NCBI GenBank assembly: GCA_013139435.1
Contig: WTAW01000038.1
Coordinates: 1-7,206 of the forward strand
Direction: 5' to 3'
Length of the DNA: 7,206 nt
From: Candidatus Aminicenantota bacterium
Lineage (GTDB): Bacteria; Acidobacteriota; Aminicenantia; Aminicenantales; Aminicenantaceae
Part shown: positions 1 through 6,399 of the stretch, piece after piece
Position numbering within the stretch: position 1 is the first letter of the stretch
Layout: every line of letters starts with the position of its first letter
Notes under the pieces: model-generated
The model's database searches: none
What the model saw: the letters and a program-made list of their open reading frames with translations, nothing else
Told to the model about the DNA's origin: nothing
Program-made: the position numbers and the translations under genes

Positions 1-9
1 AACACGCTC

Positions 10-92
10 AGTTTCCCCGGCGAGGAAACTTCGCTCGGTTCCGGGCTTCCCTCACATCTCCCCTTGGGAGATGTACCATGCCCGTCCAGCCC
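10..92. repeat. palindrome-dense segment, possible structured RNA or repeat remnant
   Basis: Several inverted repeats are packed together. AGTTTCC (10-16) pairs with GGAAACT (24-30). CCCGG (16-20) can pair with CCGGG (41-45). ACATCTCCC (54-62) and GGGAGATGT (66-74) form a perfect 9-bp stem with a 3-nt loop. GGGCT (43-47) and AGCCC (88-92) could close a longer stem around that hairpin. The segment is visibly more GC-rich than the DNA after base 100. No T-run directly follows the hairpin, so it is not a typical intrinsic terminator. It could be part of a structured RNA, an intergenic repeat, or the end of an element that begins before the window. Identity is unknown. Confidence 0.4.
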
Positions 93-149
93 TTCTCACG
101 GTTTTTTCCATCACACAATCTGATCACCCAATAACGCTAAGGAGTATTC

Positions 150-224
150 ATGACAACACGGATTTTAAAATGCGTCTGCTTCTCCCATATGATTTGCGAA
201 GTGCAGTCGGAGATGCTATTTTAA
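150..224 (+). CDS. possible 24-residue small ORF with strong ribosome binding site
   Basis: The sequence AAGGAG (139-144) lies 5 bases before an ATG at 150. This is one of the two best Shine-Dalgarno arrangements in the window. The reading frame gives 24 residues beginning MTTRILKCVC and ending at TAA (222-224), with cysteines at positions 8, 10 and 16. I recognise no family. There is no clear signal peptide, and the ORF ends 45 bp before the protease gene. It could be a genuine small protein, a leader peptide, or the surviving 5' end of a lost gene. A chance AAGGAG before an ATG is also possible, so confidence is low. Confidence 0.22.
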   Translation: MTTRILKCVCFSHMICEVQSEMLF

Positions 225-235
225 GAAATCGAAAT

Positions 236-253
236 TCACAAACATTTTTGTGA
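236..253. repeat. 7-bp inverted repeat just upstream of the protease gene
   Basis: TCACAAA (236-242) and TTTGTGA (247-253) are perfect complements separated by CATT. The repeat ends 16 bases before the first possible protease start codon (270). It could be an operator, or a hairpin in the mRNA leader close to the start. The half-sites face the opposite way from a CRP site (TGTGA-N6-TCACA), so it should not be called a CRP box. No function is assigned. Confidence 0.35.
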
Positions 254-269
254 TTATCAAAAGTTAAAG

Positions 270-1415
270 ATGATGGCTCTTATAATGGAAAAAATTCACC
301 CGCTTCTGGATCCAGAGAAACAAGAACAAGCCAGGCGATACGAAAAGGAGAAACGTCTGCTAGGCCTTTGGGGCCTGTTTCTCTCTCTGGGTGTTCTTTT
401 AGTGTTTTATTACAGCGGCTTGAGTTCCGGACTCGCCAATCTATTTTCAGACAAACCTGTCATCTATGCATTTTTTATATATGTTTTCGTGTTTCAAGCT
501 ATCCTGTTCATCTTCGGCTTTCCCCTCAATTTCTACAGTGGTTACATCCATGAACATAGATGGCATTTTTCGAATCACACAAAAAGAAGCTGGCTTTGGG
601 AGCAGATGAAGTCCTATTGTGTAGGATTTGTCATTTTTCTAATCCTTTTGGGGATGTTTTTTTGGATTCTGGAGCGATATCCCCAGCAGTGGTGGTGGAT
701 CGCCGGGATAGCCATGGCTTTTGTGAGCGCAATTCTTGCCACTCTGTTTCCAGTCTTGATTCTCCCCATTTTTAACAAGTACACGCCGGTCGAAAACAAA
801 GAGCTGACAGAAACGCTCGACAGAATACTCAGCGAGGGGGGATTGAAAAGCAGCGGCTTTTTCGTGGAGGATATGAGCCGACAGACAAAAAAAGAAAACG
901 CGTTCCTCGCAGGCTTGGGACGAACGCGACGGGTTGTTTTGGGGGATAATCTTATTGCAAACATGACAGTTCCCGAGATCGTGTCTATCATTGCCCATGA
1001 AGTGGGGCATTACAAACACCGTCATATCTGGAAACACATTGTTCTGGGAACACTCCAACAGCTTGTTGTCTTCTTTTGTCTGAACCTTATCATGAAAGCT
1101 GTGTTTCCCTCTTTTCTTTCTTCCACACGCGCTAACCTGTCTTTATTCCCCTTCTTTGCCATACTGATGGGCGCCCTATCTGGTTTTCTCTTCGGGCCAC
1201 TCTCCAACGCTCTCTCCAGGCGTTTTGAGAGCCAAGCCGATCGATATGCACTGAGAAGCATCCCCAAAACGGATGTTTTCAAAACCGCTCTTGCAGGACT
1301 TGCCAATCGAAACCTCTCCAATGCCTATCCCAGTCGGTGGATGAAACTGCTGTATTATTCTCACCCTCCAATAGGGGAAAGGCTCCGTATGGCAGAAAAA
1401 ACCACATCTGTTTAA
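270..1415 (+). CDS. M48-family (Ste24/CAAX protease 1-like) integral membrane zinc metallopeptidase
   Basis: This is an integral membrane zinc endopeptidase of the M48 Ste24-like branch. The zinc site is visible as HEVGH at residues 243-247 (H243 and H247 ligands, E244 catalytic). The third ligand is E320 in FESQADRYA, with the conserved D324 four residues on. Hydrophobic segments lie at roughly 31-48, 64-85, 112-135, 142-168, 252-275 and 289-312. The C-terminus has the typical HPPIGERL motif. The length of 381 residues is a little under eukaryotic Ste24 and normal for bacterial homologues. Bacterial members are usually linked to membrane protein quality control, but the substrate here is unknown. 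The start is uncertain: ATG codons at 270, 273 and 285 are all possible and none has a strong ribosome binding site. No terminator is seen downstream. Confidence 0.93.
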   Translation: MMALIMEKIHPLLDPEKQEQARRYEKEKRLLGLWGLFLSLGVLLVFYYSGLSSGLANLFSDKPVIYAFFIYVFVFQAILFIFGFPLNFYSGYIHEHRWHFSNHTKRSWLWEQMKSYCVGFVIFLILLGMFFWILERYPQQWWWIAGIAMAFVSAILATLFPVLILPIFNKYTPVENKELTETLDRILSEGGLKSSGFFVEDMSRQTKKENAFLAGLGRTRRVVLGDNLIANMTVPEIVSIIAHEVGHYKHRHIWKHIVLGTLQQLVVFFCLNLIMKAVFPSFLSSTRANLSLFPFFAILMGALSGFLFGPLSNALSRRFESQADRYALRSIPKTDVFKTALAGLANRNLSNAYPSRWMKLLYYSHPPIGERLRMAEKTTSV

Positions 1416-1427
1416 TGCGCACTGAAA

Positions 1428-1453
1428 TGTCAATAAATGGCATTTTCTTGACA
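1428..1453. promoter_or_regulatory. 26-bp imperfect palindrome, candidate activator-binding site for the sigma-54 promoter
   Basis: TGTCAA (1428-1433) and TTGACA (1448-1453) are inverted half-sites 14 bp apart. A second small palindrome, AAATG-G-CATTT (1435-1445), lies at the centre. The centre is about 120 bp before the transcription start predicted from the sigma-54 site, which is a usual distance for an enhancer bound by a sigma-54 activator. An AT-rich stretch (about 1495-1529) between the two could help DNA bending, but I could not fit a full IHF consensus there. TTGACA also matches a sigma-70 -35 box, but no -10 box stands at the right spacing. The role is inference. Confidence 0.35.
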
Positions 1454-1535
1454 ATAATTTGTAATATAACTCTTGGAGTTCGGCGGCCTAAGGCATAATT
1501 GATTTATAATTAATGAGTTAGATTATAGTGAGTCT

Positions 1536-1550
1536 TGGCACATAATTTGC
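1536..1550 (+). promoter_or_regulatory. sigma-54 (RpoN) -24/-12 promoter
   Basis: The sequence TGGCAC-ATAAT-TTGC, preceded by T and followed by T, matches the sigma-54 consensus TGGCAC-N5-TTGCW at every defined base. The invariant GG (1537-1538) and GC (1549-1550) are exactly 10 bp apart. Transcription should start about 12 bases after the GC, near 1562, which gives a leader of only about 40 nt before the ATG at 1600. Sigma-54 promoters need an ATP-driven enhancer-binding activator; none is encoded in the window. Confidence 0.85.
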
Positions 1551-1590
1551 TAATTTATATGTGGCTTATTGGAATATTTGCCAGGGTCGC

Positions 1591-1594
1591 AGGG
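1591..1594 (+). promoter_or_regulatory. ribosome binding site that fixes the start of the GGDEF gene
   Basis: AGGG lies 5 bases before the ATG at 1600. The longer frame would open with GTG at 1561, which falls at or before the transcription start predicted by the sigma-54 site and has no ribosome binding site. The ATG at 1600 is therefore preferred. Confidence 0.6.
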
Positions 1595-1599
1595 CTAGA

Positions 1600-2988
1600 A
1601 TGACAGAATCTGGAAAGAAAAAAGACACGTCTATAGAAGCAAAAAGGATCAACAGTAGAATCGAAGATCTGGAAACAGCTGTGATCGAGTGCAAGCTGAG
1701 TGAGGATGCACTCAAAAAAAGCGAGAGGAACCTTCTGTCCGTACTATACGCTCTTGAAGACCTCATCTTTATCCTTGGGGCGGATGGCACTTTCCATAAG
1801 TATTTCCAATCTCCGGACAGAAAGGACCTGTTCGCAAACCCTAAAAGTTTTCTTGGAAAACACTTCAAAGAAGTTTTGCCAAGGGATGTGGCTGACCTAT
1901 TCCAGAATGCCATTTACAGGGTGGAAGATTACGGGAACGTCCAAAAGTTCGATTTTCTCATGACGATCAATAGAGATGAGATGTGGTTTAGCGCACGGAT
2001 ATCGCCTCTCAAGAAACACACAAAAGATTATTTTGGTTATGTGATGGTCCTGCAAAACATCACCGATCAGAAACAACGGGAAGAGACTTTGGTCACAAAT
2101 GAGGAAAGATACAAAGCTGTGATGTTACAGAGCACGGAGAGTATTTTTTTGGCAGATGTGGAAACTCGAGTTATTCTTGAGGCCAATCAGTCTCTACAGC
2201 GACTCCTCGGTTATTCTCTACAAGAAATTCCTGGATTGAGCCTTTATGATTTTGTGGCCAATGGCCAGGATGACATCTATCAAAGGATCTTGCGAATTCT
2301 TAAGGAGCGCTCCTCCTATAAGGGCGAAATGCAGTATCGGAGGAAGGATGGGACAATCGTTGATGTCGAGATCAATGTGAACCTGGTTTCCTATAGAGGA
2401 AAGAAGGTCTTCTGTGTGATATCCCGGGATATTACTCCGCGAAAACTCGCTGAGAAACAGTTGATCCATACCGCAACACATGACCCTCTGACGGGCCTGA
2501 CAAACAGACTGGTTTTCTATGACAGGATAGCGGTCGAGCTGGCACGTGCCCGTAGAAACCAGACAAACCTCGCCCTTATCTACCTCGATTTAGACCGATT
2601 CAAGATCATCAATGATACACTGGGACACAGCTGCGGCGACCAGCTTTTAAAGGCTGTGGCCGAGCGCCTGAAAAATCTTCTCCGTGAGACTGATACCCTC
2701 GCCCGTATGGGTGGGGATGAATTTATGTATATACTCCCCGAAGTTGAAAGCTCCGAGGATGTGGACAGAGTAGCAGAAAAAGTGCTCGATGCCATCCGGA
2801 AGCCTTTTTTACTCGATGGCCAGCTCCAGAGCATCACGGCAAGTAGCGGGATTGCCATTTATCCTGTTGACGGAAAAGATGCAGAGACACTGATGAAAAA
2901 TGCAGACCTTGCCATGTACTTTGCCAAGGACAAAGGGCGCGATAAGCACTTCCATTTCACATCGGAAATGTCAGTCAAGAACCTTTGA
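1600..2988 (+). CDS. PAS-PAS-GGDEF diguanylate cyclase
   Basis: The 462-residue protein is predicted to make cyclic di-GMP from two GTP. A short N-terminal coiled-coil-like helix (about 5-45) leads into two PAS-type sensor domains (about 44-157 and 168-279). The second ends with the usual DITPRK linker. The GGDEF domain (about 287-457) opens with HDPLTGLTNR (294-303), has the metal-binding DLD (330-332) and an intact GGDEF signature (371-375). The product-inhibition site RETD (362-365) lies exactly five residues before the signature, so both activity and feedback inhibition look intact. There is no EAL domain, membrane segment or signal peptide, so it should be cytosolic. The PAS ligand cannot be told from sequence. 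The gene stands alone behind its sigma-54 promoter. An in-frame GTG at 1561 is rejected as the start. Confidence 0.93.
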   Translation: MTESGKKKDTSIEAKRINSRIEDLETAVIECKLSEDALKKSERNLLSVLYALEDLIFILGADGTFHKYFQSPDRKDLFANPKSFLGKHFKEVLPRDVADLFQNAIYRVEDYGNVQKFDFLMTINRDEMWFSARISPLKKHTKDYFGYVMVLQNITDQKQREETLVTNEERYKAVMLQSTESIFLADVETRVILEANQSLQRLLGYSLQEIPGLSLYDFVANGQDDIYQRILRILKERSSYKGEMQYRRKDGTIVDVEINVNLVSYRGKKVFCVISRDITPRKLAEKQLIHTATHDPLTGLTNRLVFYDRIAVELARARRNQTNLALIYLDLDRFKIINDTLGHSCGDQLLKAVAERLKNLLRETDTLARMGGDEFMYILPEVESSEDVDRVAEKVLDAIRKPFLLDGQLQSITASSGIAIYPVDGKDAETLMKNADLAMYFAKDKGRDKHFHFTSEMSVKNL

Positions 2989-3008
2989 GAGGCGGCATGT
3001 CATCACCC

Positions 3009-3053
3009 CCAAAAATTCACCCTTAGAGGCGATTGACGAAAAGTCGTTTTTGG
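3009..3053 (+). terminator. weak hairpin after the GGDEF gene, possible terminator
   Basis: CCAAAAA (3009-3015) and TTTTTGG (3047-3053) can pair over a 31-nt interval. That interval includes a small inner hairpin, ACGA (3036-3039) with TCGT (3044-3047), which runs straight into five T residues. The inner stem is only four pairs, and it shares T3047 with the outer stem, so the two compete. This could end the GGDEF transcript, but it is not a strong intrinsic terminator. Confidence 0.25.
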
Positions 3054-3082
3054 AGTATTTTTTGGACAGGCGATGCAAATAA

Positions 3083-3101
3083 TTGTCAATTTTATTGACA
3101 A
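3083..3101. promoter_or_regulatory. perfect 19-bp palindrome (8+3+8), candidate operator
   Basis: TTGTCAAT (3083-3090) and ATTGACAA (3094-3101) are perfect complements around TTT. The right arm contains TTGACA (3095-3100), a perfect -35 box in sequence, so a repressor bound here could block a promoter for the downstream gene. The hexamer 17 bp further on (3118-3123) is only a weak -10 match. The same TGTCAA/TTGACA half-sites occur at 1428-1453 with wider spacing. Function is inferred. Confidence 0.45.
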
Positions 3102-3146
3102 ATAATGTTAAATTAAAAGTGATGTGGCCAAAAAAGGCGGATAATA

Positions 3147-3974
3147 ATGAATAGAAGACATGGACGAATATGGGGTTTTGTGTGTTTGATTTTCTGTCTT
3201 ATATCTTTCTCATCTTTGATTTTTTCTGCAGGGAAAAAACTCATTGTTGTCGCGGATAAGGCCCAGATCTATCTGGAGCCCGACCAAAAAAGCCGGGTGA
3301 TCGAGACACTGAATAAGGGTGATATCCTAACTCTCAGCAGCGAAAGGAAGTTTCGCCGCATATTCAATTATGTGTATTTCACCTCGCAAAATACGGGATG
3401 TACAAAGTCGGGGTATATTCTTGAGTCCTTGGTGGATAAACTTTTTAGTGTGACCAAAGTGATCACTATCCAGGGTGATTCGACGAAAAATACGAAGATT
3501 ATCCGGTCAAAAGTCTTCCTGGATGCCACTGAGTGGGGGATGAGCAGCAATCAGTTGAAGAGAATCGAAGGACAGCCAGCCCACTTGGGGGAATCCCAGG
3601 GTTATCAAATAATCGGATACCAAAAAGAGATTTTAGAGCGGGATTGCCTGATCGGCTTCTATTTTTCGAATGATAGATTAAAAGGGGCTAAACTCAGCTT
3701 CTTGGAACAGCATACGAACAAAAACCAGAATATCGCAGACTTTAAACGGATCAAAGACCTAATGGTACAAAAATACGGAAGACCGATCGAAGACAAGATA
3801 TCCTGGGAAGATGTCACTCATAAGGAAAACATTTCCGAATGGGGGAATGCTATAGGCATGGGGCACTTGGAGTATGTTTCGAGATGGTCGACACGTAAGA
3901 CTGAGGTTTTACTCCGTCTTTTCGGTGGAGAGGATGAGATATCACTCGAAGTCACCTACAAACCCACCTTATGA
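3147..3974 (+). CDS. exported SH3-like domain protein of unknown function
   Basis: The N-terminus has a classic signal peptide: basic residues RRHGR, a hydrophobic core to about residue 27, and a likely cut after A28. No lipobox cysteine is present, so the mature protein should be periplasmic or secreted. Residues 31-97 resemble a bacterial SH3 domain (VVADKAQIYLEP, a KGDIL turn, and YILESLV at the end), a fold that often binds peptidoglycan or protein. The rest (about 124-273) begins FLDATEWGMS and ends with a strand-rich segment. It resembles a poorly described domain I associate with exported proteobacterial proteins, beginning with a W-G-x-S-type motif, but I cannot name it. The start is supported by AAGG-CGG (3134-3140), 6 bases before the ATG. 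Its stop codon lies one base from the stop of the convergent gene. Confidence 0.82.
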   Translation: MNRRHGRIWGFVCLIFCLISFSSLIFSAGKKLIVVADKAQIYLEPDQKSRVIETLNKGDILTLSSERKFRRIFNYVYFTSQNTGCTKSGYILESLVDKLFSVTKVITIQGDSTKNTKIIRSKVFLDATEWGMSSNQLKRIEGQPAHLGESQGYQIIGYQKEILERDCLIGFYFSNDRLKGAKLSFLEQHTNKNQNIADFKRIKDLMVQKYGRPIEDKISWEDVTHKENISEWGNAIGMGHLEYVSRWSTRKTEVLLRLFGGEDEISLEVTYKPTL

Positions 3975-3975
3975 A

Positions 3976-5397
3976 TTATTCATAAAAACTTTTACGGGGA
4001 TCGACTCCGTCCCAACAGTAAGTGCACAGTTTTTCTTTGGGGAGTCCGATGGCTTTGACAAGGTCATGAAGCCTCTGATACCTGAGGGAAGTCAATTGAA
4101 GTCTCTTCTCGATCTGTCTGATCATCGCACTGTATTTATCCGACTCCGTATCCGCATATTCATTCAGATCGACCTCCACATCTCCAACAAGCTCATGGAT
4201 AGCTCTTCGCCCCGCTAAGTCCAATTCCGACCTTGATCTCGAAAAATTTAGAAACTTGCACCCGTATATCAGCGGAGGACATGCGGGACGCATATGGACT
4301 TCTTCGGCGCCGGATTCATACAGTCTCTGGATGGTTTCCTGGAGTTGTGTGCCTCTCACGATGGAGTCTTCACAGAAAAGCAGCTTATTATTCTCGATCA
4401 GGTCTTTGATCGGGATGAGTTTCATCTTTGCCACCAGATCTCTGACATCTTGATTTTGAGGCATGAAGCTCCGCGGCCACGTCGGCGTGTATTTGACAAA
4501 TGGTCTCTTGAAAGGAATACGCGCTTCGCTGGCATAACCCAGTCCGTGTCCTGTGCCTGAATCAGGAATCCCTGCGACGAGATCAATCGCGTAATCCTCT
4601 CTTTGTGCCAGAAATGCTCCACATCTGTTTCTGACGCTCTCCACATTGATGCCCTCATAGTTTGAAGCCGGGAATCCGTAGTACACCCAAAGAAATGCAC
4701 AGATCTGAAGCAAGTCTCCGGGTGGTTTTTTAGATTCGATGCCATCTTCAGATATGAGAACGATCTCACCCGGCCCCAGAAATTTTGTGACCTCATAATC
4801 AAGGTTGGGAAAGGCGCAGGTCTCTGAGGTGGCTGCAAAGCCGCTTGATTTTTCGCCGAGTACGATCGGTGTTCTTCCATATTTATCTCTGGCAGCATAA
4901 ACCCCGTCTTCAGTCAAGAGAAGCATAGAACACGAACCGTCGATCGCATCCTGGGCGTTATGTATGCCGTCAACAAAAGACGTCTCCTGATTGATCAATG
5001 TTGCCACGAGTTCTGTGGGATTGATCTCGCCAAAACTCATCTCTGCAAAGTGTGTGGTGTGCCTCTCGAACGCTTTCCTTGCGAGTGTATCCGCATTCTG
5101 TATGACACCAACAGTTGCGATGGCATAGTTGCCCAGATGGGACCAGATGAGGACGGGCTGGTCTTCAGTATCACTAATAATGCCTATGCCTCTATTTCCT
5201 TTGAGTTTGGTGATGTCATCCTCGAATTTTGACCGGAATTGTGCATTCTCTATGCTGTGGATAAATCGTGTGAACCCTTCGTGGGACTTCACGGCAAGTC
5301 CCCCGCGTTTTGTTCCTAGATGGGAATGATAGTCTGTCCCATAAAAGAGATCTGAGACACAATCCTGTTTTGAGACAACACCGAATAAACCTCCCAT
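3976..5397 (-). CDS. PurF-like phosphoribosyltransferase paralogue with a degenerate glutaminase domain
   Basis: The 473-residue protein aligns along its length with amidophosphoribosyltransferase (PurF), which makes phosphoribosylamine from PRPP and glutamine. The PRPP half is well kept: PDSG (278-281), the flexible-loop region PRSFMPQNQDVR (308-319) and the PRPP loop CEDSIVRGT (342-350). Four cysteines match the iron-sulfur ligands of the Bacillus-type enzyme: C233, C380 and the CTYC pair C458/C461. The N-terminal half keeps the Ntn-hydrolase outline (HLGTKRGG at 26-33) but lacks its chemistry. The N-terminus is MGGLFGV instead of Met-Cys-Gly. The HVRYST segment is IISDTE (73-78), HNGN is TVGV (95-98), and the Asp before S/T-E is Pro127. 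Glutamine hydrolysis therefore looks impossible. It may use free ammonia, another amine, or have a different role. It is not assigned as purF. No other purine gene is nearby. Confidence 0.85.
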   Translation of the reverse strand: MGGLFGVVSKQDCVSDLFYGTDYHSHLGTKRGGLAVKSHEGFTRFIHSIENAQFRSKFEDDITKLKGNRGIGIISDTEDQPVLIWSHLGNYAIATVGVIQNADTLARKAFERHTTHFAEMSFGEINPTELVATLINQETSFVDGIHNAQDAIDGSCSMLLLTEDGVYAARDKYGRTPIVLGEKSSGFAATSETCAFPNLDYEVTKFLGPGEIVLISEDGIESKKPPGDLLQICAFLWVYYGFPASNYEGINVESVRNRCGAFLAQREDYAIDLVAGIPDSGTGHGLGYASEARIPFKRPFVKYTPTWPRSFMPQNQDVRDLVAKMKLIPIKDLIENNKLLFCEDSIVRGTQLQETIQRLYESGAEEVHMRPACPPLIYGCKFLNFSRSRSELDLAGRRAIHELVGDVEVDLNEYADTESDKYSAMIRQIEKRLQLTSLRYQRLHDLVKAIGLPKEKLCTYCWDGVDPRKSFYE

Positions 5398-5579
5398 AAA
5401 ATCCTCCTTAGTCTTTAAAATAAGAAAGTGGCTTCAAACATTTTGTTCTATGAGTAGGTTAATATGACAAAAATCGAAATGGGATTCAAGAAAATTGTCG
5501 GAAAAGAGATAAAATAAAATTGTTTCTTTTTTTTATGCCGGGAAAGCTTTAAAATAAAAAAAGAGGCTAAAACAGGGAT
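5398..5579. promoter_or_regulatory. divergent promoter region between PurF-like and DUF3014 genes
   Basis: This very AT-rich 182-bp gap must hold promoters for both flanking genes. For the minus strand, TTGAAT (5484-5489) and ATATTA (5460-5465) stand 18 bp apart. For the plus strand, TTCAAG (5485-5490) and TAAAAT (5510-5515) stand 19 bp apart. Both are poor sigma-70 matches, and the two -35 candidates overlap. No sigma-54 site was found. An eight-T run (5527-5534) lies in the plus-strand leader. No riboswitch is recognised, and the minus-strand leader would be only about 55 nt. Confidence 0.35.
5403..5409 (-). promoter_or_regulatory. strong ribosome binding site of the PurF-like gene
   Basis: On the minus strand AAGGAGG lies 5 bases before the ATG (5395-5397). 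This perfect Shine-Dalgarno sequence fixes the start at MGGLFGV. It argues against a missed upstream start that could carry the catalytic cysteine behind a propeptide. Confidence 0.85.
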
Positions 5580-6377
5580 ATGGAAGAAAAGAAAAAAGTT
5601 TTACTCGCAGGGATTATTATTATTGTGTTGGTCGCTCTGGCTATCGCTATTTATTATTTTTTCATTCTGGATAGGGGCAGAGAACAACCGACAGCTGATG
5701 AGGTTGTGGGGCAGGCAGTGCCTTCGGCCTCAGAGGAAGAAGAGAAAGCTCCAGAGACAGAGGAGGTCGAACCCCTCCAGGTTGGTCTGAACGAAAGCGA
5801 TCCAGTCATCCGCGACCTGATCAAGGGGCTCACATCAAATCCCCAACTTGCAAATTGGGCCACAGCGGATGATCTAGCCCTGAAGTTCGTGGCTGGAGTA
5901 GACAATATCGCCAATGGCCAAAGTCCACGCGCCCAAGTTGATTTTTTTACTCTCACGGAGGGATTTCATGTGGTGGAGAGAAACGGCCGCACGTATTTAG
6001 ACCCCGCTTCCTATGACCGATACAATGCTGTTGCCGAAATTTTCGATTCTTTGGACACAGAAAGCACAGTCAGGCTTTACAAACAGCTGAAACCGGTCAT
6101 TCAGGAGGCCTATAAAGACCTGGGGTATCCGGATGCGGATTTTCAGGACACTCTAATCCGGGCTTTTGTGGAGCTTCTCAAGGTCCCCATAGCAAAAGAC
6201 ATCCTTCTGGAGAAAAAGATCATATCCTATGCGATGGTGGATCCTGAGCTTGAAAGCTTGAGTCAATCGCAGAAGCATCTCCTTCGTATGGGACCGGAAA
6301 ATGTCTTGAGGATCCAGTCCAAGCTGCGTGAGATGGCTCAGGCTCTAGGAGTCTCAAGCCGAAGACTCCCCCGATAA
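5580..6377 (+). CDS. DUF3014 family membrane-anchored protein
   Basis: This 265-residue protein has a short basic N-terminus (MEEKKK), one membrane helix (about 7-30), an acidic low-complexity linker (about 35-66) and a globular domain (about 70-258). The globular part looks like DUF3014. It has ESDPVIRDL (72-80), VDNIANG (107-113), DPASYDRYNA (141-150), LGYPD (181-185) and QKHLLRMGPENV (231-242), in the family's usual order. With few N-terminal charges and a single helix, the domain probably faces the periplasm. The biochemical role of the family is not known to me. The start is the only sensible ATG. Its ribosome binding site is awkward: AGGGA (5574-5578) is one base away and GAGG (5563-5566) is 13 bases away. 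It converges on the glycosyltransferase gene with a 22-bp gap. Confidence 0.87.
   Translation: MEEKKKVLLAGIIIIVLVALAIAIYYFFILDRGREQPTADEVVGQAVPSASEEEEKAPETEEVEPLQVGLNESDPVIRDLIKGLTSNPQLANWATADDLALKFVAGVDNIANGQSPRAQVDFFTLTEGFHVVERNGRTYLDPASYDRYNAVAEIFDSLDTESTVRLYKQLKPVIQEAYKDLGYPDADFQDTLIRAFVELLKVPIAKDILLEKKIISYAMVDPELESLSQSQKHLLRMGPENVLRIQSKLREMAQALGVSSRRLPR
6348..6369. repeat. 7-bp inverted repeat at the end of the DUF3014 gene
   Basis: GGAGTCT (6348-6354) and AGACTCC (6363-6369) form a perfect stem over an 8-nt loop inside the last codons. No T-run follows on the plus strand. A role in ending transcription between the two convergent genes is possible but weakly supported. Confidence 0.3.
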
Positions 6378-6399
6378 GACTCAAGGTCAAAGACGCGAA

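Noticed and set aside
10..50. group II intron domain V
   Set aside because: A GAAA loop and a GGTTC-like end are present, but the 5' strand that should pair with TCGGTTC (a GAGCCGA-like sequence) is missing.
71..253. 60-residue plus-strand ORF
   Set aside because: Its ATG lies inside the 9-bp hairpin with no spacing for a ribosome binding site. The product looks like no family, and it overlaps the better supported small frame at 150-224.
236..253. CRP or FNR site upstream of the protease gene
   Set aside because: The half-sites are everted relative to CRP and do not match the TTGAT-N4-ATCAA of FNR.
1448..1470. sigma-70 promoter TTGACA/TATAAC before the GGDEF gene
   Set aside because: The spacer is only 11 bp; the hexamer at the correct distance does not resemble a -10 box.
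1561..1599. GTG start adding 13 residues to the GGDEF protein
   Set aside because: It coincides with the transcription start predicted from the sigma-54 site and has no ribosome binding site; the ATG at 1600 has AGGG 5 bases upstream.
3062..3077. second sigma-54 site (TGGACA...TGCA) before the SH3-like gene
   Set aside because: The GG and GC are 9 rather than 10 bp apart and the TGGCAC half is imperfect; spacing is strict for sigma-54.
3874..5329. several plus-strand and other-frame ORFs of 65-158 residues across the PurF-like gene
   Set aside because: They are shadows of the conserved minus-strand PurF-like frame, which has recognisable motifs and a perfect ribosome binding site.
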